DNA of 64,000 bases from Nonomuraea sediminis (GCF_018531495.1 NZ_JAHDTI010000001.1:744001-808000), one strand, 5' to 3'. Numbered from the stretch's first letter, positions 8,605-16,675 are shown. A program made the numbers and translations. The notes: generated by a model not told the origin, from the sequence alone.

Positions 8605-9943
8605 CTCCCCGCTGACCTGGTGGCGGCGGCAGAGCCTGCGCTTCCGGCTGACCTGCGCGGCCGCCGCCGTGCTCGCGCTGGCGCTGGCCGTGTCGGCGTC
8701 GGTGCTGCTCAGCGTGCTGTCCAGGACGCTGATCGACGGGGTGGACGACTCGACCAGGCAGCAGGCGCAGACGGTCAGGGTGCAGGCCGACGCCGGCACG
8801 CTGACCACCCCGATCGGCGCCCACGACGGCACGATCGTGCAGGTCATCGACGCCAAGGGCCAGATCACCGACGTCACCTACGGAGCCGACCGGCTGGTGC
8901 CGCTGCTCGGGGCGCAGGCACGGGCGGAGCTGCTGCGCACCGGGGAGGCGGCCTACCTGGACGGCCGGCCGTACGCCATCCCGGGGCCGCTGCGCGTGGT
9001 GGTGATCAGCGCCGACCACGGCGTGACCGTGCTGGCGGCCAGGCCCATCAGCGAGATCCAGAAGAGCCTGGGCACCGCGGGGCGGGTGCTGTTCGTCGGG
9101 ACGCCGCTGCTGATCATCCTGCTCGCGGCGGCCAGCTGGCTGATCATCGGCAGGACGCTGCGGCCGATCGCGGCGCTGCGCAGGGGCGCGGCCGACATCA
9201 CGCACACCGCGCGCTCGCGGCGGCTGCCCGTGCCTGAGGCGCGCGACGAGGTGCATTCGCTGGCGACCACGCTCAACGACATGCTGGCCCGGCTGGAGGA
9301 GGCCGAGCAGCGGCAGCGCGCGCTCGTCTCCGACGCGGCGCACGAGCTGCGCAGCCCGCTGGCCAGCATCCGGCTGCAGCTGGAGGTGGCGCTCGGGCAT
9401 CCACAGGGCCAGGACTGGCAGGAGACGGCCGAGGGCGTGCTGGAGGACGCGATGCGGCTGTCGCGGCTGGCCGAGGACCTGCTCGCGCTGGCCCGCCTGG
9501 ACGAGCGCGGCGGCGTGCCGGGGCGGCGCGAGCCGGTGCAACTGGACACGGTGGTGCGGCAGACGGTCGAGAGGTACGGCGAGGCCCGCCTGACCGTGTG
9601 CGACCCGGTGCTGGTGACCGGGGACGCGCTCGACCTCTCACGGGTCCTGACGAACCTCGTCGACAACGCGATCCGCCACGCCTCCGGCAAGGTCGAGGTG
9701 GCGCTGACGGCCGACGGCGTCCTGACGGTGACCGACGACGGGCCCGGCATCCCGCCTGAGGACCGCGAGCGGGTCTTCAACCGTTTCACCCGGCTCGACT
9801 CGGGCCGCAGCCGGGACGAGGGCGGGGCCGGGCTCGGGCTGGCGATCGTCAGGGAAACGGTCCGCGCCCACGGCGGCACGGTCCACCTGGAGGACGCCTC
9901 CCCCGGCCTCCGCGCGGTGGTACGGCTACCGCCCGTCCGGTAG
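8597..9943 (+). CDS. Two-component sensor histidine kinase
   Basis: A 448-residue membrane kinase starting at a GTG inside the regulator gene. The first membrane helix (residues ~18-41) and second (~163-185) flank an extracellular sensor of ~120 residues. A HAMP segment (~185-240) leads to the DHp motif AAHELRSPLA with phospho-acceptor H249. The ATPase domain shows N box NLVDNAIRHA, G1 DDGPGIP and G2 GAGLGLAIV. It is the cognate partner of the upstream regulator. The sensed signal is unknown; the neighbouring lipid-carrier-like exporter suggests an envelope cue. Confidence 0.93.
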   Translation: MADSPLTWWRRQSLRFRLTCAAAAVLALALAVSASVLLSVLSRTLIDGVDDSTRQQAQTVRVQADAGTLTTPIGAHDGTIVQVIDAKGQITDVTYGADRLVPLLGAQARAELLRTGEAAYLDGRPYAIPGPLRVVVISADHGVTVLAARPISEIQKSLGTAGRVLFVGTPLLIILLAAASWLIIGRTLRPIAALRRGAADITHTARSRRLPVPEARDEVHSLATTLNDMLARLEEAEQRQRALVSDAAHELRSPLASIRLQLEVALGHPQGQDWQETAEGVLEDAMRLSRLAEDLLALARLDERGGVPGRREPVQLDTVVRQTVERYGEARLTVCDPVLVTGDALDLSRVLTNLVDNAIRHASGKVEVALTADGVLTVTDDGPGIPPEDRERVFNRFTRLDSGRSRDEGGAGLGLAIVRETVRAHGGTVHLEDASPGLRAVVRLPPVR

Positions 9944-10039
9944 GCGGCGCTTCCTGCCGCCACCTGTCCATTAGGCGGCTGCTTCCTGCCACCGCCTTTC
10001 CGGTAGGCGCCTCTTACCGCCTTTCCGGTAGTAGGCGGG
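9935..10039. repeat. Four imperfect tandem repeats between convergent genes
   Basis: Units begin GTCCGGTAGGCGG (9935), GTCCATTAGGCGG (9966), TTCCGGTAGGCGC (9998) and TTCCGGTAGTAGGC (10023), with lengths 31, 32, 25 and 17 bp. The first overlaps the last codons of the histidine kinase and the last two encode the C-terminus of FolP2. Each unit can form a short hairpin (GGCGGC/GCCGCC), so the array may end transcription from both sides. Confidence 0.6.
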
Positions 10040-10856
10040 TCACTTCCGCGAGAGCCGTACGGGCGGAGGCGGCGTCGTGGACGCGGAAGACCCTCGCGCC
10101 CTGCAGGGCGGAGACGGCCAGGGTGGCGATCGTGCCCGCGTGCCTCTGATCGACAGGGAGCCCGCCGAGCGTCTCGCCCACGAAGTCCTTGTTGGACACC
10201 GCCACCAGCACCGGCCACCCGGTGGCGGCCATCTCGTCCAGCCGACGGCTCACCTCGAGCGAGTGGAAGGTGTTCTTGCCGAAGTCGTGCGCCGGGTCGA
10301 TCAGGATCGCCTCGCGCGCCACCCCCGCGGCGACGGCCCGCTCGGCCAGCTCCGTGGTGTAGGCGATCACGTCGGCCACCACGTCGTCGTAGGCGATCCT
10401 GTGCGGCCGGGTCCGCGGCGTGACCCGGCCCGCGTGCGCGCACACCAGCCCGATCCCGTGCCGCGCCGCCACCTCGGCCAGCCCCGGGTCGACCCCGCCC
10501 CAGGTGTCGTTCAGCAGATCGGCACCCGCCGCGGCCACGACCTCGCCCACCTCGGCCCGCCAGGTGTCGACGCTGATCACCAGCCCGGGATGCCGCTCGC
10601 GCACGGCCGCCACCAGGTCGGCGACCCGCCGGATCTCCTCCTGCGCGTCCACCTCGTCGCCGGGCCCCGCCTTGACGCCCCCGATGTCCACGATGTCGGC
10701 TCCACCGGCCACAGCGGTGTCCACGGCCCGCATCGCGGCGTCGAAGCCGTAGGTCCTGCCCTTGTCGTAGAACGAGTCGGGAGTGCGGTTGACCACCGCC
10801 ATGATCGCGTACTCCCCCGGCGGAAACTCCCGACGCCCCAGGCGCAAAGTGCTCAT
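10014..10856 (-). CDS. folP2: FolP2-type dihydropteroate synthase paralogue
   Basis: A 280-residue TIM-barrel pterin-binding protein. The opening VVNRTPDSFYDKG and DIVDIGGVKAGPG match mycobacterial FolP2 rather than true DHPS: the pABA/sulfonamide loop of FolP1 (GGESTRPG) is replaced by GGVKAGPG. Other family motifs are VDTWRAEV, LLNDTWGG, DPAHDFGKNTFHSLEV and SNKDFVGETLGG. M. tuberculosis FolP2 has been reported to lack DHPS activity, so the reaction here is uncertain. The ATG at 10856 is used; a GTG at 10859 is equally possible, both behind GGGGAGG. The C-terminus is encoded in tandem repeats. Confidence 0.85.
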   Translation of the reverse strand: MSTLRLGRREFPPGEYAIMAVVNRTPDSFYDKGRTYGFDAAMRAVDTAVAGGADIVDIGGVKAGPGDEVDAQEEIRRVADLVAAVRERHPGLVISVDTWRAEVGEVVAAAGADLLNDTWGGVDPGLAEVAARHGIGLVCAHAGRVTPRTRPHRIAYDDVVADVIAYTTELAERAVAAGVAREAILIDPAHDFGKNTFHSLEVSRRLDEMAATGWPVLVAVSNKDFVGETLGGLPVDQRHAGTIATLAVSALQGARVFRVHDAASARTALAEVTRLLPERR

Positions 10857-10947
10857 CACCGGCGACACTACCTCCCCACCCCCAAACCCCAACCACCCAG
10901 CACACCTGAGACCGGCAACCCTCAGCGCTCGGCCACGCGACCACGCG

Positions 10948-10990
10948 ACGCACGCGGAGCGCAACGCACGCGGAGCGCAACGCACGCGGT
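10948..10990. repeat. 16-bp tandem repeat, 2.5 copies
   Basis: ACGCACGCGGAGCGCA occurs at 10948-10963 and 10964-10979 without a mismatch, followed by a partial ACGCACGCGGT at 10980-10990. It lies upstream of folP2 and overlaps no supported gene. Confidence 0.8.
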
Positions 10991-11090
10991 ACCGCGAAAG
11001 CACGGGCGCGGAACCGCAGTGAGCGCGTGGATCGCCGGAGCGCGGAGAACGCCGCAGGACCGCGAGCCCGGAAGCGCGGGCGCGCGCGCT

Positions 11091-11151
11091 GCCAGGCGCC
11101 GGGTCGGCGGGGAGGTGTACGGCGAAGTGGGCGCCCTGTACGGCGAGCAAC
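11091..11151. repeat. Dispersed repeat family 2, copy D
   Basis: The stretch runs from GCCAGGCGCCG through GTACGGCGAAG to CGCCCTGTACGGCGAGCAAC. The same order of blocks appears, reverse-complemented, at 32081-32145 and 32237-32301. This copy lacks a few bases in the middle. It is intergenic, with no visible coding role. Confidence 0.6.
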
Positions 11152-11409
11152 AACGTGGGCGCGGGCAGGGTTCGTGGGGCCTCGGGTGCGCACATTGCGC
11201 GTGGAGCGGGGAAGCGCGGAGGCGCAAGCGTGGAGGAGCGGGGAAACCCGGAGCGGCGGAGGGTGCGGACGCGAGGAACCCGGGAGACGCGGCAAGAGGC
11301 GCGAGCGTGGAAGCGGCGAATGGGGCGCGGAGCCAGGAAGCCATGCTGCGGGGCGCGGACGCGAGAAGCGGAGGCGTGGAGGGTGGGTTTGAAGCGTTCA
11401 GGTGGGTAA

Positions 11410-11520
11410 GGGCGGAGTCGTGGCGGCGGGAAAGGGCACCGACTCGCCGGAAGCGCCGGTCGCGGGTCCTCAGCCGGAGTACGGCGGGCGGCCGGTTGGG
11501 CGGCTTGCCGTACAGAATCA
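11410..11520. repeat. Dispersed repeat family 1, copy A
   Basis: Starts GGGCGGAGTCGTGGCGGCGG and ends GGCTTGCCGTACAGAATCA. It aligns with 51448-51560 (minus) at both ends and with 55341-55417 over 78 bp. The inner part GTACGGCGGGCGGCC...GGGCGGCTTGCCGTAC is an inverted repeat that can form a hairpin. Confidence 0.65.
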
Positions 11521-11623
11521 GGAAGGCTGTGCCGTACAGAATCAGAAGGCTGTGCCGTACAGATTCAGGAAGGCTGTGCCGTACAGCATCAGGAAGAGCC
11601 GTACAGAAGAAGTGCCGTACAGG
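11507..11623. repeat. Short-period tandem array based on GCCGTACAG
   Basis: Units start at 11507, 11531, 11554, 11578, 11598 and 11614. The first three are 24, 23 and 24 bp (GCCGTACAGAATCAGGAAGG plus CTGT); later units are shorter and degenerate. There are no spacers, so it is not a CRISPR. It extends from the right end of repeat family 1 copy A and ends about 60 bp from the lysR stop. Confidence 0.8.
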
Positions 11624-11685
11624 GGCGAGAAGTCGGGGACCGGGTGGCGCGGGACCCGGTCCGTGGGGGCCGCAACCCCCCGGGG

Positions 11686-12555
11686 TCAGGCCGCTGAGCC
11701 GCGTTCCGCGGTGGCCAGGAAGTCCTGGGCGATGAGCGGGAGGCGGCGGCGGGCGTGGATGACGGCGATGACGCGGCGGACCGCGGGTTCGAGCGAACGG
11801 ACCACCAGTCCGGCCCGGCTGGCCTGCTCGGCCAGGCCGCGGTACCACAGCAGGGATGCCTGCCCGTTGCGGACCGCGTTGAGCCAGCCGTTGCGCTCGT
11901 CGGTTTCCAGGACGACCACGGGGTTGACGGCGTACTTGCCGAACATGGCGTCGAGCTCCCTGCGGCGCAGGCTGCCCCTGGCCGGAAGTGCGAGGCGCAT
12001 GCCGTCGAGGTGGCGCATCGGCACCGGGTTCGGCAGGTCCAGGCCCGGCGGGGAGATCAGGACGATCTCCTGTCGTTCGAGCGGATGGGTGATCAGGTCG
12101 GTGGGCACCGGCAGGTCGGTCAGGCCGAGATCGGCCCGCTGGTCCCTGATGGCGCTGACGACGGCGTCCCTGCCGTCGCAGCGCACGATGTGCACGCGGA
12201 CTCCCGGATGCTCGGCGGCGTAGGCGGGCAGCAGCCGCCCTGCCAGACCGGGCTCGAGGCTGGGGGTCGAGGCGATGCGGAGTTCCGCCTCGGTGGCGCC
12301 GCCGTGGTTGGCCAGGCCCTCGATCTCGTGTACGGCGTCGAGCGCCTCCCTCGCCAGCTTGACCACTCGGCGGCCTTGCGCGGTGACCACCACACCGCGT
12401 CCTGAACGGGCGAACAGCGTCATGCCGAGCTCCCGCTCCAGATCCCGGATCGCGCGCGAAAGCGCAGGCTGCGCGATGTAGAGCGACCTGGCCGCGTCAG
12501 TCATGGTGCGGTGCTCCGCAGTCGCGACCACGTAGCGGAGCTGCTGCAGATTCAT
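11686..12555 (-). CDS. LysR-family transcriptional regulator
   Basis: A 289-residue LTTR. The N-terminal winged helix (residues 1-60) shows MNLQQLRYVVATAEHRTMTDAARSL and the recognition helix QPALSRAIRDLE; the effector-binding domain (~90-285) begins at ELRIASTPS. It diverges from the zinc metallopeptidase gene at 12758 with 202 bp between them, so the peptidase or an outside gene is a possible target. The N-terminal motif places it among CynR/CbbR-like LTTRs; the inducer is unknown. The ATG at 12555 gives the standard family start. Confidence 0.9.
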   Translation of the reverse strand: MNLQQLRYVVATAEHRTMTDAARSLYIAQPALSRAIRDLERELGMTLFARSGRGVVVTAQGRRVVKLAREALDAVHEIEGLANHGGATEAELRIASTPSLEPGLAGRLLPAYAAEHPGVRVHIVRCDGRDAVVSAIRDQRADLGLTDLPVPTDLITHPLERQEIVLISPPGLDLPNPVPMRHLDGMRLALPARGSLRRRELDAMFGKYAVNPVVVLETDERNGWLNAVRNGQASLLWYRGLAEQASRAGLVVRSLEPAVRRVIAVIHARRRLPLIAQDFLATAERGSAA

Positions 12556-12757
12556 GTCATTGAAGCTAGGACACCGCCTGCCGCGCGGTCCGGGACATAG
12601 CGGAGATCACCTCGAATGATTTCGGACTGTAACCGAGTACCGCTACATCCGTGACGGGTGATAAATCAGTATGCTTCTGCCCCAAATTCGGCAAAGGTCC
12701 GGAGAGTGATAGTCCAAGTCCACTCATTACGGACAACCGCGTAAAGGGGGATACACG

Positions 12758-14137
12758 GTGACAGGCAACGGGCAGTACCCACCCCCGCCACAGGGGCCAG
12801 GGCAGCCCCAGCGGCCACCGTCGCTGCCCTGGCCTCCGCCGGGGCACCGCCAGCCGCAACCTCAGGGGGGTGGGTACGGCCAGCCGTACCCACAGCAGGC
12901 GCCTCCTCAAGGCCCGCCGTACCCGCCGCAGGGACCGCAAGGCCCGCAGTACCCGCCGCAGGGACCGCAAGGGCCGCAGTACCCGCCGCAGGCGCAGCCG
13001 TACCCGCAGCCGTTCCAGCAGCAACCCCCGCCACAGCAGTGGGCGACGCCACCACCGCCGCCGCCACCGATGCCGCCGGGCCCGCCGCGCGGGCCGTGGG
13101 GGCCGCCGCCGCGCAGGAAGAAGGGGATGGGCGCGGCCGGGATCCTGGGCATCGTGCTGGGCTCGGTAGCCGCGTTATTCGTGCTGATCGTGGTCGCGGG
13201 GGCGATCTTCAAGAGCGCGAGCCACCCGATCTACCAGCCGGTGGCGCTGCCGACCGAGAGCTCGTACGACCCGTACCACCCGCCGACCGAGTACTCGACG
13301 CCGACGCATTCGACGGCGCCGACGGAGGACTCGACGCCGACGGAGGACTCGACGCCGACGCAGACGCCCACCCAGGACACGAACCCGCCGCAGCAGGTCA
13401 CCGTGAACCGGACGCTGAAGGGCAACACGCTCTACCGCGCCGGTGGGCTGCCGAAGTCGAGTTGCCCCGCGGGCAACGGCAGCATCTTCAGCCACAGCCA
13501 GCTCAAGGCGCTGATCATCAAGACCGGGCAGTGCATGAGCCGTGTGTGGGGCCCGGCGCTCCAGCGCCAGGGCATCCAGTTCCGCGCGCCGAACTACGCG
13601 ATCACCCCCAAGGGTGGCAGGGGCGCGTGCGGCGACTTCCCCTCGCCGGGGAGCATGGTGCCCTACTACTGCCCGCGCAACAACACGATCTACGCCTCCA
13701 CCTCGGCGATGGCCAGGGGCAACGGCAACGCCCGCGGCTACGGCGAGATCATCCAGTGGAACGGCGGGATCATCAGCATGATGGCCCACGAGTACGGTCA
13801 CCACGTGCAGGAGATGGCCGGAATCATGGACTCCTGGTGGGACAAGACGCTGGACTCCTCCAACCAGAGCGCGAAGCTTGCGCTGAGCAGAAGGTTGGAG
13901 CTCCAGGCTACGTGTCTCGGTGGCATGTGGATGAGGTCCGTGGCGGACTCCTATCCGGTCAGCCCGGCCAACCGCAGCCGCCTGTTCACGTTCTACGGTC
14001 AGGTGGGCGACTACCCCGGATGGCCCCGCGACCACGGGGCTCCCGTCAACAACAACCGGTGGTTCCGGCAGGGGTGGCTGCGCAACCAGGCCTACCAGTG
14101 CAACACCTGGGCAGCCGACTCTTCCACGACGTCCTGA
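12758..14137 (+). CDS. Membrane-anchored neutral zinc metallopeptidase (YpfJ-like)
   Basis: A 459-residue protein. Residues 1-120 are proline/glutamine-rich with three near-identical YPPQGPQGPQ-type repeats, then one membrane helix (~127-150), a Thr/Pro/Glu stalk with TEDSTPT repeats (~165-205), and a peptidase domain (~225-455). The zincin motif HEYGHH places ligands at H344 and H348 with catalytic E345; LELQATCLGGMW supplies the third-ligand region typical of this family. Catalysis is extracellular. The GTG at 12758 follows AAGGGGG by 7 nt. The substrate is unknown. Confidence 0.88.
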   Translation: MTGNGQYPPPPQGPGQPQRPPSLPWPPPGHRQPQPQGGGYGQPYPQQAPPQGPPYPPQGPQGPQYPPQGPQGPQYPPQAQPYPQPFQQQPPPQQWATPPPPPPPMPPGPPRGPWGPPPRRKKGMGAAGILGIVLGSVAALFVLIVVAGAIFKSASHPIYQPVALPTESSYDPYHPPTEYSTPTHSTAPTEDSTPTEDSTPTQTPTQDTNPPQQVTVNRTLKGNTLYRAGGLPKSSCPAGNGSIFSHSQLKALIIKTGQCMSRVWGPALQRQGIQFRAPNYAITPKGGRGACGDFPSPGSMVPYYCPRNNTIYASTSAMARGNGNARGYGEIIQWNGGIISMMAHEYGHHVQEMAGIMDSWWDKTLDSSNQSAKLALSRRLELQATCLGGMWMRSVADSYPVSPANRSRLFTFYGQVGDYPGWPRDHGAPVNNNRWFRQGWLRNQAYQCNTWAADSSTTS

Positions 14138-14226
14138 GGCCATGTGGCGTTCATCTCAGGTTGGGCACATGTCTCGGATGTCCCTATATGGGGGCTAGAA
14201 TCCTGGCAATCTTCTGTCCAACGGGG

Positions 14227-14245
14227 GGCAAAACCACGTTTTGCC
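14227..14245. promoter_or_regulatory. Perfect 8-bp inverted repeat upstream of the LCP gene
   Basis: GGCAAAAC (14227-14234) and GTTTTGCC (14238-14245) form a perfect inverted repeat around CAC, 28 bp before the LCP start codon. The AT-rich core is unusual in this GC-rich DNA. It could be an operator or a 5'-UTR hairpin. Confidence 0.4.
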
Positions 14246-14272
14246 AGGTAGGCGTGTGAAGGAGCCGATGGG

Positions 14273-15787
14273 GTGGACTCAACCAGAAAACGGCGAGCGC
14301 CCCGGCGCACGTCCGCTCCGGCCGCCCCACGGTTCGCCAGACCGCTGACGCTCGGCTCCGTCATCGGCTGGACAGCCCTTTCGGTCATCCTGCCCGGCGC
14401 CGCGCATCTGCGGGCCGGGCATCGCCGTACCGGGATCGCGCTGGTCGGCGTCTACGCCGTACTGCTCCTGACCGCCCTGGCCTACGGCCTGACCAGGAAC
14501 ATGGACAACCTCACCGCCTTCGCCGGTGAGGGCGCGCAGACGGCGGTCATCGCCGTCGCGTCCGGGCTGGCGCTGGCCTGGTTCGCGCTGATCGTCGTTT
14601 CCTACGTGGTGCTGCGGCCCAACCGGCTCCCCCAGCTCGGCCAGATCCTCTCCGGCTTGGCCGTCGGCGTGCTGAGCGTGGCGGTGATGGCGCCGTTCGC
14701 CCTGACCGCCAACACGATGCTGACCGTCAAGGACACCATCGACAACATCTTCCCCTCGGGCAACGACGCCGAGGCAGCGCCGGTGCCCACGGACCCGGCC
14801 AACCCGTGGGAGAGCAGGGATCGGGTCAACTTCCTGCTGATCGGCGGCGACGCGGCGGGTGACCGTACCGGCGTGCGGACCGACAGCATGACGGTGGCCA
14901 GCGTCAACACCAAGACCGGCAACACGGTGCTGCTGAGCCTGCCGCGCAATCTGCAGCACGTGCGCTTCCCGCCGACCTCGCCGCTGCACAAGCAGTTCCC
15001 CAACGGCTTCATGGCCGAACTGCCCAACGGCGGCCTGCTCAACGAGGTGTGGCAGTACGCCAACGACAACCCGCAGCTCATGGGCGGCAAGAACAAGGGC
15101 CCGCGCGCGCTGATGGACGCCCTCGGCTACACGCTCAACCTGAAGATCGACTACTACGCCCTGATGAACATGTACGGCTTCGCCGACCTCGTCGACGCGA
15201 TCGGCGGGCTCAAGATCCGCGTCGAGCGCGATATCAAGTGGGGCGGTCACTTCGGTACGGCCGGCACCATCAAGGCCGGTTACCGGCGCCTCGGCGGAGA
15301 GGAGGCGCTCTGGTACGGCCGCTCCCGCGTCGAAAGCGATGACTTCTCCCGCATGGCCCGCCAGCGCTGCGTCATCGGCGCCTTCGCCCAGCAGGCGACG
15401 CCCGACAAGATCCTGCTGAACTTCTCCAAGATCGCCAAGGCGACGAAGCGGCTCGCCCAGACCAACATCCCCAAGCCGCTCGTCCAGCCACTCGCGGAAC
15501 TCGCGGTCAAGGTCAAGAACGCCCGCATCACCAGCCTGCAGTTCGTGCCGCCCGAGTTCTACTCGGGGCGCCCAGACTGGGTCAAGATCCGGCGTGCCAC
15601 GGCCAAGGCCATCCAGGACTCGGGCAGGCCCACCCAGCGCGCCCAGGCGGCCGACGTCACGGCCTCCCCCGGCCAGCCCACGGCCACCCCCACCCGCACC
15701 CACCTGGCCCAGCGCCCCTCCGAGACGCCCACCCAGAACGGCAGCAGCAAAACAGCCAAGAGCCTCAGCGAGGTCTGCGGCCTCTGA
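14273..15787 (+). CDS. LytR-CpsA-Psr (LCP) family cell-wall polymer transferase
   Basis: A 504-residue protein. It has a basic N-terminus (RKRRAPRR), four membrane helices (residues ~24-45, 55-75, 85-108, 118-140) and an extracellular LCP domain (~180-430). The domain starts NFLLIGGDAAGDRTGVRTDSM and includes SLPRNLQHV, with the conserved Asp/Arg set that binds polyprenyl-pyrophosphate and Mg2+. A Thr/Pro/Gln-rich tail ends the protein. LCP enzymes attach teichoic acid, arabinogalactan or capsule to peptidoglycan. The GTG start follows AAGGAG by 8 nt. Four helices instead of one is a variant architecture found in actinobacteria. Confidence 0.9.
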   Translation: MDSTRKRRAPRRTSAPAAPRFARPLTLGSVIGWTALSVILPGAAHLRAGHRRTGIALVGVYAVLLLTALAYGLTRNMDNLTAFAGEGAQTAVIAVASGLALAWFALIVVSYVVLRPNRLPQLGQILSGLAVGVLSVAVMAPFALTANTMLTVKDTIDNIFPSGNDAEAAPVPTDPANPWESRDRVNFLLIGGDAAGDRTGVRTDSMTVASVNTKTGNTVLLSLPRNLQHVRFPPTSPLHKQFPNGFMAELPNGGLLNEVWQYANDNPQLMGGKNKGPRALMDALGYTLNLKIDYYALMNMYGFADLVDAIGGLKIRVERDIKWGGHFGTAGTIKAGYRRLGGEEALWYGRSRVESDDFSRMARQRCVIGAFAQQATPDKILLNFSKIAKATKRLAQTNIPKPLVQPLAELAVKVKNARITSLQFVPPEFYSGRPDWVKIRRATAKAIQDSGRPTQRAQAADVTASPGQPTATPTRTHLAQRPSETPTQNGSSKTAKSLSEVCGL

Positions 15788-16225
15788 AGGCTGTTTCACA
15801 CGGTCCGCACCCCGTGCCGCGCAGACGGACTTGATGCCGCGGAAACGAATCGCGTTGGCTCGCCCGTCGTGCCTATGCTTGTCCCGCCGTCACGGGCAAA
15901 GGCGAATGGGAAAGTTCGTTACTAACGCCTCACAGCGTTAACGCTCAGTAAAGAGATGAGCCGGTTCGAGTCCGGTAGCCCGTGACGGACACCCTTGCCA
16001 GGCCACGGGCAACGACCCCGCGGGAACCGCGCAGGGGGCACTAGATCGCCCCATAGAGGGCAATACGCGGAGGCAGAACCCGCTCGGCCCGCGTCCTCGG
16101 CGGAAGCGGCCCACGGCCCGTCACGCCCTGACCGAGCCGCACCCAAGGCCGCCACGACCCTGCCGGCAGTAACCGCAAGACGTACCCCGAAACGCCACGT
16201 CCCCGGGCGCGCCAAAGCCTGGGTC
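15788..16225. other. 438-bp intergenic region holding the candidate RNA
   Basis: Apart from the multibranch structure at 15887-15988 nothing is clearly readable. A 97-codon minus-strand frame (15922-16215) runs across the RNA, has no Shine-Dalgarno and no recognisable domain, and is treated as non-coding. Bases 16000-16225 are ordinary GC-rich sequence. Confidence 0.5.
15887..15988 (+). ncRNA. Candidate structured RNA closed by an 11-bp helix
   Basis: CCGTCACGGGC (15887-15897) is perfectly complementary to GCCCGTGACGG (15978-15988). Inside, three arms can form: AGGCG (15900-15904) with CGCCT (15926-15930), AGCG-TTAA-CGCT (15934-15945), and CCGG-TTCGAGT-CCGG (15961-15975), whose loop resembles a tRNA T-loop. 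The result is a four-way junction of about 100 nt. It is not a tRNA: no anticodon arm fits and unpaired bases separate the T-like arm from the closing helix. No plus-strand gene follows for 1.8 kb, so if transcribed it is a free RNA, not a leader. The strand is set only by the T-like loop. Confidence 0.4.
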
Positions 16226-16675
16226 TTACGGGCGGACCGTTTGGATCCTGGTTGTGGCCGTGGCTGTGGCCACGAGCTTTCCGTCGGGGTCCACGAGTTC
16301 CCCGGACAGGAAGCACACCTCCTTGCCCCGTTGCACGACCCGCCCCCGCCCCACCAGTCGCCCGGGCCGCGCCGGGCGCAGGAACTGCACCTGCAGGGCC
16401 AAGGTGGGCGCGAACTTGTCCGGCGGCAGGGTCGCCACCAGCGCGGGCCCGAGCGTGTCGTCGAGCATCGCGGCGAGGAACCCGCCCTGGATCACCCCCA
16501 CCGGGTTCGCGAACTGCTCACTCGCCTGGAACGCCACCTCGATGGTCCCCTGGTCGGGGTCGATCTCGACGAGCTCCCACCCTAAGAGCCGCGCCGCGGG
16601 CGGCTGCGGGGCCCGCCCTTCGAGCATGTCCCAGAACGGGCCACTCCTCTTGGTCTCCGTTTCCATGCGGGCCAT
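16226..16675 (-). CDS. PaaI-type hotdog-fold acyl-CoA thioesterase
   Basis: A 149-residue single hotdog domain. The segment NPVGVIQGGFLAAMLDDTLGPAL (residues ~58-80) contains the family pattern G-x-x-x-G-G-x-x-x-x-x-x-D, with the catalytic aspartate in LDDTLG, and VQFLRPARPGRLVGRGRVVQRGK matches PaaI/YbdB-type enzymes. It would hydrolyse acyl- or aroyl-CoA in the cytoplasm. Two starts (16675, 16666) are possible and neither has a good Shine-Dalgarno. A 262-bp gap with no readable gene separates it from atpB upstream. Confidence 0.82.
   Translation of the reverse strand: MARMETETKRSGPFWDMLEGRAPQPPAARLLGWELVEIDPDQGTIEVAFQASEQFANPVGVIQGGFLAAMLDDTLGPALVATLPPDKFAPTLALQVQFLRPARPGRLVGRGRVVQRGKEVCFLSGELVDPDGKLVATATATTRIQTVRP

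Larger units (their letters stand above)
10857..11685. other. Gene-free 830-bp repeat block
   Basis: No ORF here has a convincing start, domain or codon pattern; the long frames on both strands are arginine/proline-rich products of GC-rich repeats. The block contains, in order, 2.5 copies of a 16-bp repeat (10948-10990), one copy of repeat family 2 (11091-11151), one copy of repeat family 1 (11410-11520) and a short-period tandem array built on GCCGTACAG (11507-11623). Bases 11160-11400 are purine-rich on the plus strand with no clear structure. Confidence 0.6.

Noticed and set aside
11507..11623. CRISPR array
   Set aside because: The units are directly adjacent without spacers and shorten progressively; no cas gene is in the window.
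10077..11848. Long open frames on both strands across the repeat block
   Set aside because: They overlap folP2 in the wrong frame or consist of Arg/Pro/Ala-rich repeat translations without ribosome sites or domains.
15892..15984. tRNA gene suggested by the TTCGAGT loop
   Set aside because: No 5-bp anticodon stem with a 7-nt loop fits, the acceptor helix would contain an A-A mismatch in a 7-bp model, and the real complementarity extends to 11 bp with unpaired bases before the T-like arm.
15922..16215. 97-codon minus-strand frame
   Set aside because: It crosses the candidate RNA, has no Shine-Dalgarno sequence and shows no domain or hydrophobic pattern.
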